Source: Streptomyces echinoruber
GTDB lineage: Bacteria; Actinomycetota; Actinomycetes; Streptomycetales; Streptomycetaceae
Direction: 5' to 3'
Assembly: GCF_014651135.1 (NCBI RefSeq)
Contig: NZ_BMWH01000028.1
Location: forward strand, 1-64,000
DNA: 64,000 nt
Shown: piece after piece, positions 42,434-53,158 of the stretch
Layout of the letters: each line of letters opens with the position of its first letter
How positions within the stretch are numbered: the first letter of the stretch is position 1
Notes under the pieces: model-generated
Database searches by the model: none
What the model was told of the DNA's origin: nothing
Seen by the model: the letters and a program-made list of their open reading frames with translations, nothing else
Translations under genes and position numbers: made by a program

Positions 42434-43357
42434 ATGGGAGACAGATCGAACGGCGGCGATCCGGGCCATCGGCATGCCCTTGCCGACCCGGTCGGGCCCC
42501 CCGGCGGTTCCCGGCGCGTGCTCGACGAGGCCACCCTGGAGGCGCTGCTGGCCGCCGTCGTGCGCGGGGGCGCCGTGGACGCCGAGGGCGAGCAGCGGGC
42601 GGTGGCCGCGTTCCGCGCCGCCCGCGCCGCCCGCGAGGCCCGGCCGTCCGCCGCGCGCACCCGGCGCCGCGACGACTGGCGGCCCCGCGAGCGGTGGCGC
42701 CCGCGCCGCTCGGTGCGGACGGTGCTGTCGGTGCTGCTGGCGAGCCTCACCCTGGGCGGCGTCGCCGTCGCGGCGATCGGCTCGGCCGGGTTCCCCGTGG
42801 GCGGCGCCGGAGCCGGCCGCGACCGCCCGCCGGCCCCGGCGGGCACCGCGCCGGGCCGGCCCGGCGGGCAGCCGTCCGCCCGCCCCGGCTCCCCGCCCGC
42901 CTCCGCGAGCCCGGACCGTCCGGACTCCGCCCAGGACACCGAGGCCCACTGCCGCGCCTACGCGCGGGGCAGCGGCCGGGGCGACGCCCTGGACGCCACC
43001 GCCTGGCGGCGGCTCGTCGCCGCGGCGGGCGGCGCCGACCGGGTCGCCGCCTACTGCGCCGGGCGACTGGCGCACGCCACGGTCGGCCCCGGCGGCACCC
43101 CGGGCCGTTCCGGCGACGCGACCGGCGCGGCGAACGGCCCCGGCGGCACCCACGCGGGCGGTGCCACCGGCAGCCAGGGCAGCGGCAACAGCGGCAGCGG
43201 CAACGGCAGCAGCGGAAGCAGTGGCAGCGGGAACGGCGACACGAGCTCCGGGAACAGCCGGGGCGGCGACAGCGGCGGCAACGGTGCGGGCACCGGTGGC
43301 CAGGGCAAGGGCAGCAACGGCGGGGCCGGGAGCCGGACCGGCAAGAACGACGACTGA
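42434..43357 (+). CDS. Membrane protein, putative anti-sigma partner (module 1)
   Basis: A 307-residue protein. The cytoplasmic N-terminus carries an acidic helix (LDEATLEALLAAVVRGGAVDAEGEQRAV) and a basic patch, and one membrane helix lies at about 97-115 (VLSVLLASLTLGGVAVAAIG). The extracellular part has a Pro-rich linker and a small Cys-pair domain (HCRAYARG ... RVAAYC). A Ser/Gly/Asn-rich tail of about 70 residues (GNSGSGNGSSGSSG) follows. The position after an ECF sigma gene and the topology suggest an anti-sigma factor with an external sensor, but no ZAS/HxxxCxxC motif is present. AGAGGGAC precedes ATG 42434. Confidence 0.85.
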   Translation: MGDRSNGGDPGHRHALADPVGPPGGSRRVLDEATLEALLAAVVRGGAVDAEGEQRAVAAFRAARAAREARPSAARTRRRDDWRPRERWRPRRSVRTVLSVLLASLTLGGVAVAAIGSAGFPVGGAGAGRDRPPAPAGTAPGRPGGQPSARPGSPPASASPDRPDSAQDTEAHCRAYARGSGRGDALDATAWRRLVAAAGGADRVAAYCAGRLAHATVGPGGTPGRSGDATGAANGPGGTHAGGATGSQGSGNSGSGNGSSGSSGSGNGDTSSGNSRGGDSGGNGAGTGGQGKGSNGGAGSRTGKNDD

Positions 43358-43455
43358 GTGAGGGTCGGCGGGAGCGACGGCTGAGTGAGGGCCGACAGGA
43401 GCGACGGCTGAGTGAGGGCCGACAGGAGCGACGGCTGAGCGAGGGCCGGCGGCGG
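43346..43455 (+). repeat. 27-bp TGAGTGAGGGCCGACAGGAG repeats after module 1
   Basis: The gene end GACGAC-TGA-GTGAGGG is followed by three more copies of a 27-bp unit (TGAGTGAGGGCCGACAGGAG + CGACGGC), each repeating the stop codon in frame plus a second TGA in another frame. Confidence 0.9.
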
Positions 43456-43464
43456 CGAAAGGCA

Positions 43465-43506
43465 ACGGCCGGGGCCGCCACCCCCCACAGGAGAGGCCCC
43501 GGCCGT
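43465..43506. terminator. Hairpin terminator after module 1
   Basis: ACGGCCGGGGCC (43465-43476) pairs perfectly with GGCCCCGGCCGT (43495-43506) over an 18-base loop, directly after the repeats. The remaining 230 bp to the next gene are less GC-rich and probably hold its promoter. Confidence 0.7.
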
Positions 43507-43734
43507 CGCGCGTGCGGGCCGCGCCGGCGGCCCGTACTTCCTACAGCGCCGCGGGTGCGTTTTGTGTCACACCCCCTCTCCGCGCCCCATGGATCACAAG
43601 ACAGTTGCAACTCGTGCGGACGTGGACGAGGAGCGGTTTCAGGTCGTAACGTGCCCTGCGCGCTGTGCGGTGAAGACCAACGGGGTGATCCGGTCCCGCG
43701 ACAGCGGCGCCGGTGGGAACGCAGGGCGCGAAGT

Positions 43735-44472
43735 GTGGAGCGCAAGAAAGGGCGCGCGCGGGTGCTGGGGGACGACGCGGAGCTGACCGCCGCGGTGCTT
43801 GCGGCACAGGACGGGGACGAGACCGCGTTCCGTACTGTGTACCGCGCGGTGCACCCGCGGCTTCTGGGATACGTACGGACGCTGGTCGGCGATCCGGACG
43901 CGGAGGACGTGGCCTCCGAGGCGTGGCTGCAGATCGCCCGGGACCTGGAACGCTTCCGCGGCGACGCGGACCGCTTCCGCGGCTGGGCCGCCCGCATCGC
44001 CCGCAACCGCGCCCTCGACCACATCCGGATGCGGGGCCGCCGCCCCGCCATCGGCGGCGACGAGACGGAGCTGACCGGCAGGCCCGCCGAGTCCGACACC
44101 GCCGGCGAGGCCATCGAGGCCCTGGCCACCGACCGCATCCTCGCCCTCATCGCCCGGCTGCCGCAGGACCAGGCCGAGGCCGTCGTCCTGCGCGTGGTCG
44201 TGGGGCTCGACGCCAAGACCGCGGCCGAGACGCTCGGCAAGCGCCCCGGCGCCGTCCGCACCGCCGCGCACCGTGGCCTGAAACGGCTCGCCGAGCTGCT
44301 CGGCGACGAGCTCGCGGAGCCGCACGGGGAAGGCCGCGGAGAGGAAGCGGAACCGGTGGGCGGGCTGGGCGCGCTGCCGCCGCCGCGGGCTCCCCGGGGA
44401 GAACCGCGCGGCCGGACGGTGACGTCCGCCGGTGTGACGCAGGTGCGCACCCGGACACAGAGGGACATGTGA
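43735..44472 (+). CDS. ECF-type sigma factor (module 2)
   Basis: A 245-residue sigma-70 family protein paralogous to the one at 41631. Region 2 contains YRAVHPRLLGYVRTLVGDPDAEDVASEAWLQIARDLE, and region 4 ends KRPGAVRTAAHRGLKRLAELLG. The C-terminal 45 residues are a charged, Pro-rich tail. GTG 43735 is chosen because the homologous sequence starts there (VERKKGRARVLGDDAEL). Its stop overlaps the next gene's ATG (TGATG), so the sigma factor and the membrane partner are co-translated. Confidence 0.9.
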   Translation: MERKKGRARVLGDDAELTAAVLAAQDGDETAFRTVYRAVHPRLLGYVRTLVGDPDAEDVASEAWLQIARDLERFRGDADRFRGWAARIARNRALDHIRMRGRRPAIGGDETELTGRPAESDTAGEAIEALATDRILALIARLPQDQAEAVVLRVVVGLDAKTAAETLGKRPGAVRTAAHRGLKRLAELLGDELAEPHGEGRGEEAEPVGGLGALPPPRAPRGEPRGRTVTSAGVTQVRTRTQRDM

Positions 44473-45698
44473 TGGCCGACGAGCAGGACAGGTGGCTGGA
44501 TCGCGAAACGGCGGAACGTCTGCTGTGCGGCGAGCCGCTGGACGGCCTCGATCCCGCCGTCCGCGACCGGGCCGTCCGTCTCGCCGCCACCCTGGACGCC
44601 CTGGGCCGGCTCGCCCAGCGGCCCGTTCCGCAGGACGCCCGGCCGGTCCCCGCACAGCGTGACGAACCGCTCGGCGAGAGGGAACTGCCCGGTGAGGCCG
44701 CCGCGGTGGCCGCCTTCCGCAAGGCCCACGCCGACCGGCAGTCCGGACCCGAGACCCCTGAAGCGGAACGCCGGCAGCGGGAGGCGCACGCCCGCCGCGC
44801 CGGAACCGGCGCGGACGCCGACCTGGTCCGCATCGGCGCCCCCGCCCGTGGCCGCCCGCGGATCCGCCGGCGGCACCCGGCACGCCTCGCCGCGGCCGCC
44901 GCGCTGGCCGTCGGAACGGTCGGCGGCGCGGCGGTGGCGGCCGCGACCGGTGTCCTGCCCACGCCGTTCGGCGGAGCCGCCCCCGCTTCCCGGGTGTCGG
45001 CGCCGGCCTCGACCGTCTCCGACAGCCCGCCGGGCCCGGCCGGCTCCGGCGCCACCGCCGGCCCCGGGCGTACGACGGGCCGTACCGCATCTCCCTCCGC
45101 CGGCGGCGACTCCGGCTCCGGCGCCACCGCCGGCTCCGGCGACGCGCGGCGCGGCGCCCTGGCCGCCTGCCGGGACCTGCGCGCGGGCCACGCCCTGTCC
45201 GCCGGCCGCCGCCGCGCCCTGGAGAAGGCGGCGGGCGGCTCCTCGGACGTCGCGGGGTACTGCGAGAACCTGCTGGCGTCCGGCTCCGCGCCCGGCAGCG
45301 GCTCCGACAAGGGGAACGGGGCCGGCAACGGCTCCGGCAACGGGAACGGGGCCGGCAACGGCTCCGGCAACGGCAACGGAAAAGGTTCCGGCAACGGTTC
45401 CGGCGCGAGCGACGGCGAGCACGGGAACGGCCAGGGCAAGGGGAACGGCAACGGCAACGGCGGCGGTAAGGGGAAGGGCCAAGGCAACGACGGAGGCCAG
45501 GGCAAGGGCAAGGGCCAGGGCAAGGGGAACGGCCACGGTAACGGTCACGGCAACGGCGGCGGCAACGGCGGCGGCAAGGGGAAGGGCAACGGCAACGAAA
45601 AGGGCGCCGACCAACCCTCCGCCTTCTCCCCGGCCCACCCGGACAAGGCGTCCGCGACCCCGGCGCCCGAGCCGAGCCCGACCTACAGCGCCCTGTGA
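44472..45698 (+). CDS. Membrane protein, putative anti-sigma partner (module 2)
   Basis: A 408-residue protein with the same plan as the module 1 partner: a helical cytoplasmic N-terminus (DRETAERLLCGEPLDGLDPAVRDRAVRLAATL), one membrane segment at about 140-160 (LAAAAALAVGTVGGAAVAAATG), a linker, and a Cys-pair domain (AACRDLRAGHALSAGRRRAL ... DVAGYCENLL). An exceptionally long Gly/Asn/Lys-rich tail follows (GNGSGNGNGAGNGSG onward, about 110 residues) before a Pro/Ser end. The tail is probably extended through the cell wall. Coupling with the upstream sigma gene supports an anti-sigma role. Confidence 0.85.
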   Translation: MADEQDRWLDRETAERLLCGEPLDGLDPAVRDRAVRLAATLDALGRLAQRPVPQDARPVPAQRDEPLGERELPGEAAAVAAFRKAHADRQSGPETPEAERRQREAHARRAGTGADADLVRIGAPARGRPRIRRRHPARLAAAAALAVGTVGGAAVAAATGVLPTPFGGAAPASRVSAPASTVSDSPPGPAGSGATAGPGRTTGRTASPSAGGDSGSGATAGSGDARRGALAACRDLRAGHALSAGRRRALEKAAGGSSDVAGYCENLLASGSAPGSGSDKGNGAGNGSGNGNGAGNGSGNGNGKGSGNGSGASDGEHGNGQGKGNGNGNGGGKGKGQGNDGGQGKGKGQGKGNGHGNGHGNGGGNGGGKGKGNGNEKGADQPSAFSPAHPDKASATPAPEPSPTYSAL

Positions 45699-45952
45699 CC
45701 GGGCCCCGGCCCGCGCTTTCACCGCCGCGCGGGCGGGGCCGGCCGCGCGACGGCGACGTTTTTCCGCTCGGGGTGTGACGTTTTTCGGCTCCGTGACGCA
45801 GTAGTGAGTGAGCCGACTGGTCATCGGCTGTCGCACGGAGCCGGGGTTCCCCCCGTACCCACGGCTCGTGCACCGGCGCGGGCGGGGCATGTTCCCCCGG
45901 CCCCGCCCGCGCCCCCCTCTCCTCCTCGCTTCCTTCGCTCCCCTCCTCCGCG
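45699..45952. other. Convergent intergenic gap with GACGTTTTTC repeats
   Basis: No gene. It contains CGACGTTTTTCCGCTCGGGG and then TGTGACGTTTTTCGGCTC, two T-rich repeats that may act as terminators, followed by a pyrimidine-rich stretch. Confidence 0.45.
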
Positions 45953-46927
45953 TCACCGGTGGACGACGACCTTGTCGCCCACCCTCACCTGCGTGAAGAG
46001 GCTCGCGATCGCCGCCTCGTCCCGCACGTTCACACAGCCGTGCGAGCCGCCCGCGTAGCCGCGCGCCGCGAAGTCGTACGAGTAGTGCACCGCCTGGCCG
46101 CCGCTGAAGAACATCGCGTACGGCATGGGGGAGTGGTACAGCGTCGACACATGGTGCCGGGACTTGAAGTACACGTGGAAGACGCCCTCCCGGGTGGGCG
46201 TGGGCTGCGCGCCGAAGCGCACCGCCATGGTCGCCAGGGTCCGCCCGTCGACCATCCAGCGCAGCGTCCGGCTGGTCTTGCTGATGCACAGCACGCGGCC
46301 GGTCAGGCAGCGCGGGTCGGGCGGCGCGGCCGGTTGCCCGCCCATCCGGTACAGGTCCCAGTAGCCCGGCTCGTGCGACATCCGCGTCAGCCGCCGCCAG
46401 GTCACGGTGTCCGTCTCACCGGTCTGCGGCAGCCCGCGCTTGCGCTGGAAGCCGCGCACCGCCCGCTCGGTGAGGTCGTCGTACGTCCCCGTCGGCCCGT
46501 CGAAGAGCCAGTCCAGCTCGCGCAGCCGGGCCTGCAGCTCGCGCACGTCCCGACCGGAGTCGCCGCGCCGCCACAGCACCGGCGCCGGCACGGCCGGTGC
46601 GGCCGGTGCGTCCGGTGCGTCCGGCGCGGACGCCGCCGGGCCGCCCCGCGGGGTGCCGGTGGCCGGCCGGGTGGGGGCCTGGGCGCTCGGCACCTCGATG
46701 CGCACCGGCAGCCGGTGCCCGCCGCCCTGCCCGGTCCCCGGGTCCTGGACCGTGCACCCGGCGAGCACCACGGCACCGGCGAGCGCGGCGAGGACGGCGG
46801 CCGTACGACGCGCACGCCCCGTGGCCGCCGCACGCCCCGTGGCCGCCGTACGGCCGCGGTCGCCCGCGCGGCCCGCGTCGCCCGCCCGTGCCCGGCACCC
46901 CCGCGCCCGGTCCGTTCCGCCGTTCAT
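45953..46927 (-). CDS. L,D-transpeptidase lipoprotein (YkuD domain)
   Basis: A 324-residue lipoprotein. An Arg-rich N-terminus leads to a signal peptide ending VVLAGC. A peptidoglycan-binding domain occupies about 115-170 (LWRRGDSGRDVRELQARL ... GFQRKRGLPQTG), and a YkuD catalytic domain spans about 205-324 with the active-site motif SHGCVNV (H296, C298). It makes 3-3 cross-links or attaches proteins in peptidoglycan. ATG 46927 follows GGGGTGGGG. It is divergent from the mutase gene. Confidence 0.92.
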   Translation of the reverse strand: MNGGTDRARGCRARAGDAGRAGDRGRTAATGRAAATGRARRTAAVLAALAGAVVLAGCTVQDPGTGQGGGHRLPVRIEVPSAQAPTRPATGTPRGGPAASAPDAPDAPAAPAVPAPVLWRRGDSGRDVRELQARLRELDWLFDGPTGTYDDLTERAVRGFQRKRGLPQTGETDTVTWRRLTRMSHEPGYWDLYRMGGQPAAPPDPRCLTGRVLCISKTSRTLRWMVDGRTLATMAVRFGAQPTPTREGVFHVYFKSRHHVSTLYHSPMPYAMFFSGGQAVHYSYDFAARGYAGGSHGCVNVRDEAAIASLFTQVRVGDKVVVHR

Positions 46928-47175
46928 CGCCCCACCCCGCAGATCAGTTCCGTGCCGTCGGTCGTCGGCCGTCCGCCGCAGGCCGTCCCCCGAGGCCCCT
47001 GGACATCCTTCCCTGCGCGTGACACGTGACGAACCACGCAGCATGGTTGTGAGCAAGGTCCCAGCGTGGGGCACTCCACCGGACGCACGGCCCTCGCTAC
47101 AGTCCGTGGCGAGGGTCCCGATGTACTGGCCAGTAACTGCGGTGTCGCAGTAACCAAGCAACGCGGAGGCACACC

Positions 47176-48746
<1,571 letters not shown>

Positions 48747-48756
<10 letters not shown>

Positions 48757-48778
48757 GCCGGGCGTGAGCCGGGCGGTT
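48747..48778 (+). repeat. TGAGCCGGGCG duplication at the mutase stop
   Basis: The stop TTC-TGA-GCCGGGCG is followed directly by TGAGCCGGGCG, a second copy that includes the TGA. Confidence 0.65.
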
Positions 48779-48857
48779 GCCCCGTACGGGTGATCGGGGG
48801 CGGAAACCGCACCTCCCCGATTACGCTCGTGGAGGGTGTTCCCGGAAGGAGGGTGCC

Positions 48858-49487
<630 letters not shown>

Positions 49488-49504
49488 AACCCCGGAACGG
49501 ACTC

Positions 49505-49538
49505 GTGAGCCCCGGCGACCGTCCCCGCCGGGGCTCAC
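49505..49538. terminator. Hairpin terminator between Uma2 and monooxygenase genes
   Basis: GTGAGCCCCGGCG (49505-49517) pairs perfectly with CGCCGGGGCTCAC (49526-49538) with an 8-base loop. It lies between convergent genes. Confidence 0.85.
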
Positions 49539-49578
49539 TGCCCTGCCGCCGGTGCGGATACCTCCGTACGGCCGCACC

Positions 49579-50997
49579 TCACCTCCCGCCGTGCCCGGCG
49601 CCCACCCGGGCCGCGTACGCCACCAGTCCCTCGGCCGAGGCGCCGGCCCAGCCGACGTAGCCGTCCGGGCGGACGAGGAACACGCCGGTGCCGTACGCCG
49701 GGCAGGCGCCGAGCCGGACCGTGGGCACGCCGAGCGGTGGCAGCGGGGCGTCGGTGCCGACGGCCAGCAGCGTCCAGTGCGGGCCGCGGAAGGCGTCGAA
49801 GAGCCGCACGCCGTCCACGGTGGCGTCCGGCGCGCGGTCCCCGGCCCGCACCGGGCCCGGCGCCGGGCGGGTCTCCTCGGTGAGGGAGGAGGCGCGGTAG
49901 TGCAGTCCGAGCTGCCCGGTGGTCGCCGTGCCGCGCCGGACCTCGCCGCGGTGCACGGCGGTGGACAGGCCGAGCACGTGCGCGGCGACCGGCCGCCGCT
50001 CCTCCTCGTAGGTGTCCAGCAGTTCCTCCGGTGCCGCTCCGCGCAGCACCGCGTCCAGTTTCCAGCCCAGGTTGCAGGCGTCCTGGACGCCGGTGTTGAG
50101 GCCCTGCCCGCCGGCCGGGGAGTGCACGTGCGCCGCGTCCCCGGCGAGGAGGACGCGTCCGGCCCGGAAGCGGTCCGCCAGCGCCGCGCGCGGCCGGAAC
50201 TCCGAGGCCCAGCGCACCTCGGTCACGTCCCCGGACATGAGGTGGGTGCGGGCGGCGACGAGCTTGCGGATGCCCTCCGGGGACGGGTCCGGGCCGGTGC
50301 CGTCCGGGAACTGCGCGACGAGCTGGAACTCCTCCGTCCCGGCCAGCGGGCACAGGGCGAGGAAGCCGCCGCCGCTGCCCTCGCGGGGCGGGAAGAGGTG
50401 CCAGTGGTCCCGGTCCAGGCCCGTGATCCGGACGTCCGCCACCAGGGCGGGCGCCGGGTCGACCGTCTCGCCGGTCATGCCGATGCCCAGGCCGCGCCGC
50501 AGGGTGGACCGGCCGCCGTCGGCGGCGACCGCGTACCGGGCGCGCAGCGCGCCGCCGGAGGCGAGGTGCACGGTCACCCCCTCCTCGTCCTGGACGACCC
50601 CCGCGGCCTCCCGCCCGAAGTCGATCCGCCCGCCCAGCTCCTCCAGCCGCGCCCGCAGGATCTCCTGGGTGCGCCACTGCGGCACCATCCAGGGCTCGCC
50701 GTACGGCACGCCGTGGTCGTCCTCGGCCGGGTCGAACATCCGGTGCTCGCCGAGCCGTCGGCCGTCCCGCCAGAGCATGCCGACCGGGTAGGGCCCGCCG
50801 GCCGCGCGGATCGCGTCCAGCACGCCGAGGTCGTCGAAGACCTCCTGTGTGCGCGGCTGGACGCCCTTGCCGCGCGAGCCCGGGAACAGGGTCTTCGCCC
50901 GCTCCAGCAGGACCGCGCCGACGCCGCGCCGGGCCAGGTCGACGCCCAGCGCCAGACCGGTCGGCCCCGCGCCCACGATCACCACGTCCGTGTCCAC
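49579..50997 (-). CDS. FAD-dependent aromatic monooxygenase
   Basis: A 472-residue class A flavoprotein monooxygenase. Motifs are GxGxxG (VGAGPTGLALGVDLARRG), the DG motif (AADGGRSTLRRGL) and the GD motif (VLLAGDAAHVHSPAGGQGLN). The C-terminal 90 residues form a thioredoxin-like domain (RAGDRAPDATVDG; VFLVRPDGYVGWAG) as in phenol hydroxylase-type enzymes. It could hydroxylate an aromatic antibiotic or a catabolic substrate. The start GTG 50997 has AAGGAGG, which overlaps one of two TetR-type operators, so the divergent TetR gene almost certainly represses it. Confidence 0.92.
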   Translation of the reverse strand: MDTDVVIVGAGPTGLALGVDLARRGVGAVLLERAKTLFPGSRGKGVQPRTQEVFDDLGVLDAIRAAGGPYPVGMLWRDGRRLGEHRMFDPAEDDHGVPYGEPWMVPQWRTQEILRARLEELGGRIDFGREAAGVVQDEEGVTVHLASGGALRARYAVAADGGRSTLRRGLGIGMTGETVDPAPALVADVRITGLDRDHWHLFPPREGSGGGFLALCPLAGTEEFQLVAQFPDGTGPDPSPEGIRKLVAARTHLMSGDVTEVRWASEFRPRAALADRFRAGRVLLAGDAAHVHSPAGGQGLNTGVQDACNLGWKLDAVLRGAAPEELLDTYEEERRPVAAHVLGLSTAVHRGEVRRGTATTGQLGLHYRASSLTEETRPAPGPVRAGDRAPDATVDGVRLFDAFRGPHWTLLAVGTDAPLPPLGVPTVRLGACPAYGTGVFLVRPDGYVGWAGASAEGLVAYAARVGAGHGGR

Positions 50998-51006
50998 ACC
51001 CAGCCT

Positions 51007-51059
51007 CCTTAACGACGTTAAATTCCCTTGGGTGTGAGAGTTCCTTAACGTCGTTAAGG
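51007..51059. promoter_or_regulatory. Twin TetR operators CCTTAACGNCGTTAAGG
   Basis: Two palindromes sit in the divergent gap: CCTTAACGACGTTAA (51007-51021) and the full CCTTAACGTCGTTAAGG (51043-51059), with centres 36 bp apart. The first overlaps the monooxygenase ribosome site and the second lies just before the TetR start. Confidence 0.85.
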
Positions 51060-51075
51060 TGTCAAGCTGTGCAGC

Positions 51076-51735
51076 GTGAGCACGGAAAGCGGAGCACGAC
51101 GCGCCCCCCTCGACCGCCGCCGCGTCGCGCAGACGGCCCTGAGGCTGCTGAACGACACCGGCCTGGACGGCCTGACCCTGCGTGCCATCGCCGCCGAACT
51201 GGGTGTCAAGGCCCCGGCCCTGTACTGGCACTTCAAGGACAAGCAGGCGCTGCTCGACGAGATGGCCACCGAGATGTACCGCCGCATGGTCGCCGGCACC
51301 TGCCTCGACCCCGGCGACACCTGGCAGGAGCGCCTGCGGAAGGCCAACCGCGGCCTGCGCGCCGCCCTGCTCGGCTACCGCGACGGCGCCCGGGTCTTCA
51401 GCGGCTCACGCTTCACCGGCACCGACCACGCCGAGCAGCAGGAAGGCGACCTGCGCCTGCTCACCTCCGCCGGCCTCACCCTCGCCCAGGCCGTCCGCGC
51501 CACCTCGACGGCGTACTCCTACACCATCGGCTTCGTCATCGAGGAGCAGGGCGTCCAGCCCCTCCCCGGCGAACGCCGCGAGGGCTACGACATCGACGAA
51601 CGCGCCCGCCGCATGGCCGGCTTCCCCCTGTCGGCCGCGGCCGGCGCGGAGATCTTCGCCGACTACGACCGGCACTTCGAGGAGGGGCTGGAGCTGGTGA
51701 TCGCCGGGATCGGGGCGCGCTACGGCATCACCTGA
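51076..51735 (+). CDS. TetR family repressor
   Basis: A 219-residue TetR-like regulator. The HTH is at about 30-60 (TLRAIAAELGVKAPALYWHFKDKQALLDEM). The C-terminal domain is of the TetR_C (class 1) type, related to the tetracycline repressor proper (LLTSAGLTLAQAVRATSTAYSYTIGFVIEEQ). It probably binds the twin operators to repress itself and the divergent monooxygenase, and releases on binding a drug-like inducer. GTG 51076 is 17 bp after the second operator. Confidence 0.93.
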   Translation: MSTESGARRAPLDRRRVAQTALRLLNDTGLDGLTLRAIAAELGVKAPALYWHFKDKQALLDEMATEMYRRMVAGTCLDPGDTWQERLRKANRGLRAALLGYRDGARVFSGSRFTGTDHAEQQEGDLRLLTSAGLTLAQAVRATSTAYSYTIGFVIEEQGVQPLPGERREGYDIDERARRMAGFPLSAAAGAEIFADYDRHFEEGLELVIAGIGARYGIT

Positions 51736-51994
51736 GCCGGTCCCGGTCGCCGCCGGCCCGGTCACCGTCCCAGCCGCCGCCGGTCCCGGTCGCCGCAGTG
51801 CCCGGTCACCGTCCCAGCCGCCGCCGGTCCCGGTCGCCGCCGGCCCGGTCACCGTCCCAGCCGCCGCCGGTCCCGGTCGCCGCCGGCCCGGTCACCGTCC
51901 CAGCCGCCGCCGGTCCCGGTCGCCGCAGGGCCCGGTCGCTGCCGGCCCCGTCACCGTCCCAGCCGCCGCCGGCCTCGGTCACCGCCGGCCCCGG
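51736..51994. repeat. 43-bp tandem repeats between tetR and the acyltransferase gene
   Basis: About five and a half copies of a 43-bp unit (GCCGCCGCCGGTCCCGGTCG + CCGCCGGCCCGGTCACCGTC + CCA), beginning right after the tetR stop (TGA-GCCGGTCCCGG) and running to the end of the convergent acyltransferase gene. Copies differ by a few bases. Confidence 0.9.
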
Positions 51995-53158
51995 CTACCG
52001 TCGCGCCGATGCCAGCGCCCGTCGCAGCAGCGGGGTGAACCGCTCCTCCACGAACCGGTTCAGCAGCCACGCCAGCAGCAGCATGCCCGCGACCGTCAGC
52101 AGGAAGGTGGCGTACGACGGCAGGTGCAGGCCGCGGTGCAGGGCGCCGATGACGACCCAGCCGAGGTGCTCGTGCACGAGGTAGAAGGGGTACGTCAGCG
52201 CGCCCGCGACCGTCAGCCGGCGCCAGTTCGCCCAGTGCAGCCGGCCCAGCGCGACGGCGGCGACGGCGAGGAAGCCGGCGGTGACGATGAGGACGATGAC
52301 CCAGGCGCTGCGGTGGGAGAAGGCGTGCACACCCGGCGCGTGCCACAACTCCCGGACCGCGTAGTGCTGTCCGACCAGCCAGCCGACGGCCGCGATGCCC
52401 CAGGCGTAGGGGTCGCGGTGGTCGCGGTGGACGAGGTACAGGCCGACGCCGCCGACGAAGAAGGGCGCGTACTGGGGCATCAGCACGAGGTCGAGCAGCG
52501 GCTCCCGCGCGCCCTGCGCCAGCGCCGCCGCCAGCGTCCAGCAGGCGCAGAACAGGATGACGCGGCGGCGGCTCGCGCCCGGCAGGACGACGCACAGCGC
52601 GAACAGGGCGTAGAAGCGGACCTCCGCCCACAGCGTCCAGCACACGCCGAGCACCCGGTCGGCGCCCAGCGGCTGCTGCAGCATCGTCAGGTTGAGCAGG
52701 GCGTCGCTGGGCGAGACCGCCTCGTACGCCACCACCGGCAGCGCGAACACGGCCGTGACCAGGACGATCGCCGCCCAGTACGCGGGCAGCAGGCGGGCGG
52801 CGCGGGAGGCGAAGAACGAGCGCAGCGGACGCCCCCAGCCGCTCCTGCAGATGACGAAGCCGCTGATCACGAAGAAGACCTGCACGCCCAGGCAGCCGTA
52901 GGCGAACCACGGGCTCAGCGTGGGGAACTGCTGCCGCGGCGAGGTGCCCCAGGCCTGCGCGACCTCGCCGTCGCGGCCGCCGTAGTGGTAGGCCGCCACC
53001 ATCAGCGCGGCCACCAGCCGCAGCCCGTCCAGCGCGCGCAGGCGGGACCCCCCGGGGCGCTCCGGCTTCGGGGGCCGGGGGGTGTCGGCAGGCGGCGGGA
53101 CGGTGCGGGCCACCACGCCCGGGGCGGTCGCCCGGGCGTCCTCGTGCGTGTCGATCAC
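51995..53158 (-). CDS. Acyltransferase family 3 (OafA-like) membrane protein
   Basis: A 387-residue integral membrane O-acyltransferase with about ten hydrophobic segments. The family's first motif is LRALDGLRLVAALMVAAYHYGG (catalytic His), followed by FFVISGFVICRSGWG and FFASRAARLLPAYWAA. These enzymes acetylate exported sugars or glycopolymers. It lies just before the nonulosonic acid cluster and on the same strand as its first genes, so it may modify that polymer, although the repeat-filled gap argues against a single transcript. GTG 53158 starts the gene. Confidence 0.9.
   Translation of the reverse strand: MIDTHEDARATAPGVVARTVPPPADTPRPPKPERPGGSRLRALDGLRLVAALMVAAYHYGGRDGEVAQAWGTSPRQQFPTLSPWFAYGCLGVQVFFVISGFVICRSGWGRPLRSFFASRAARLLPAYWAAIVLVTAVFALPVVAYEAVSPSDALLNLTMLQQPLGADRVLGVCWTLWAEVRFYALFALCVVLPGASRRRVILFCACWTLAAALAQGAREPLLDLVLMPQYAPFFVGGVGLYLVHRDHRDPYAWGIAAVGWLVGQHYAVRELWHAPGVHAFSHRSAWVIVLIVTAGFLAVAAVALGRLHWANWRRLTVAGALTYPFYLVHEHLGWVVIGALHRGLHLPSYATFLLTVAGMLLLAWLLNRFVEERFTPLLRRALASARR

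Noticed and set aside
42747..46289. Long open reading frame of about 1180 codons on the minus strand
   Set aside because: It lies opposite the sigma factor and Gly/Asn-rich genes and has an Arg/Pro/Ala composition typical of a shadow frame.
46928..47175. B12 riboswitch upstream of the acyl-CoA mutase
   Set aside because: No B12-box or kissing-loop pattern is visible, and the enzyme uses B12 rather than making it.
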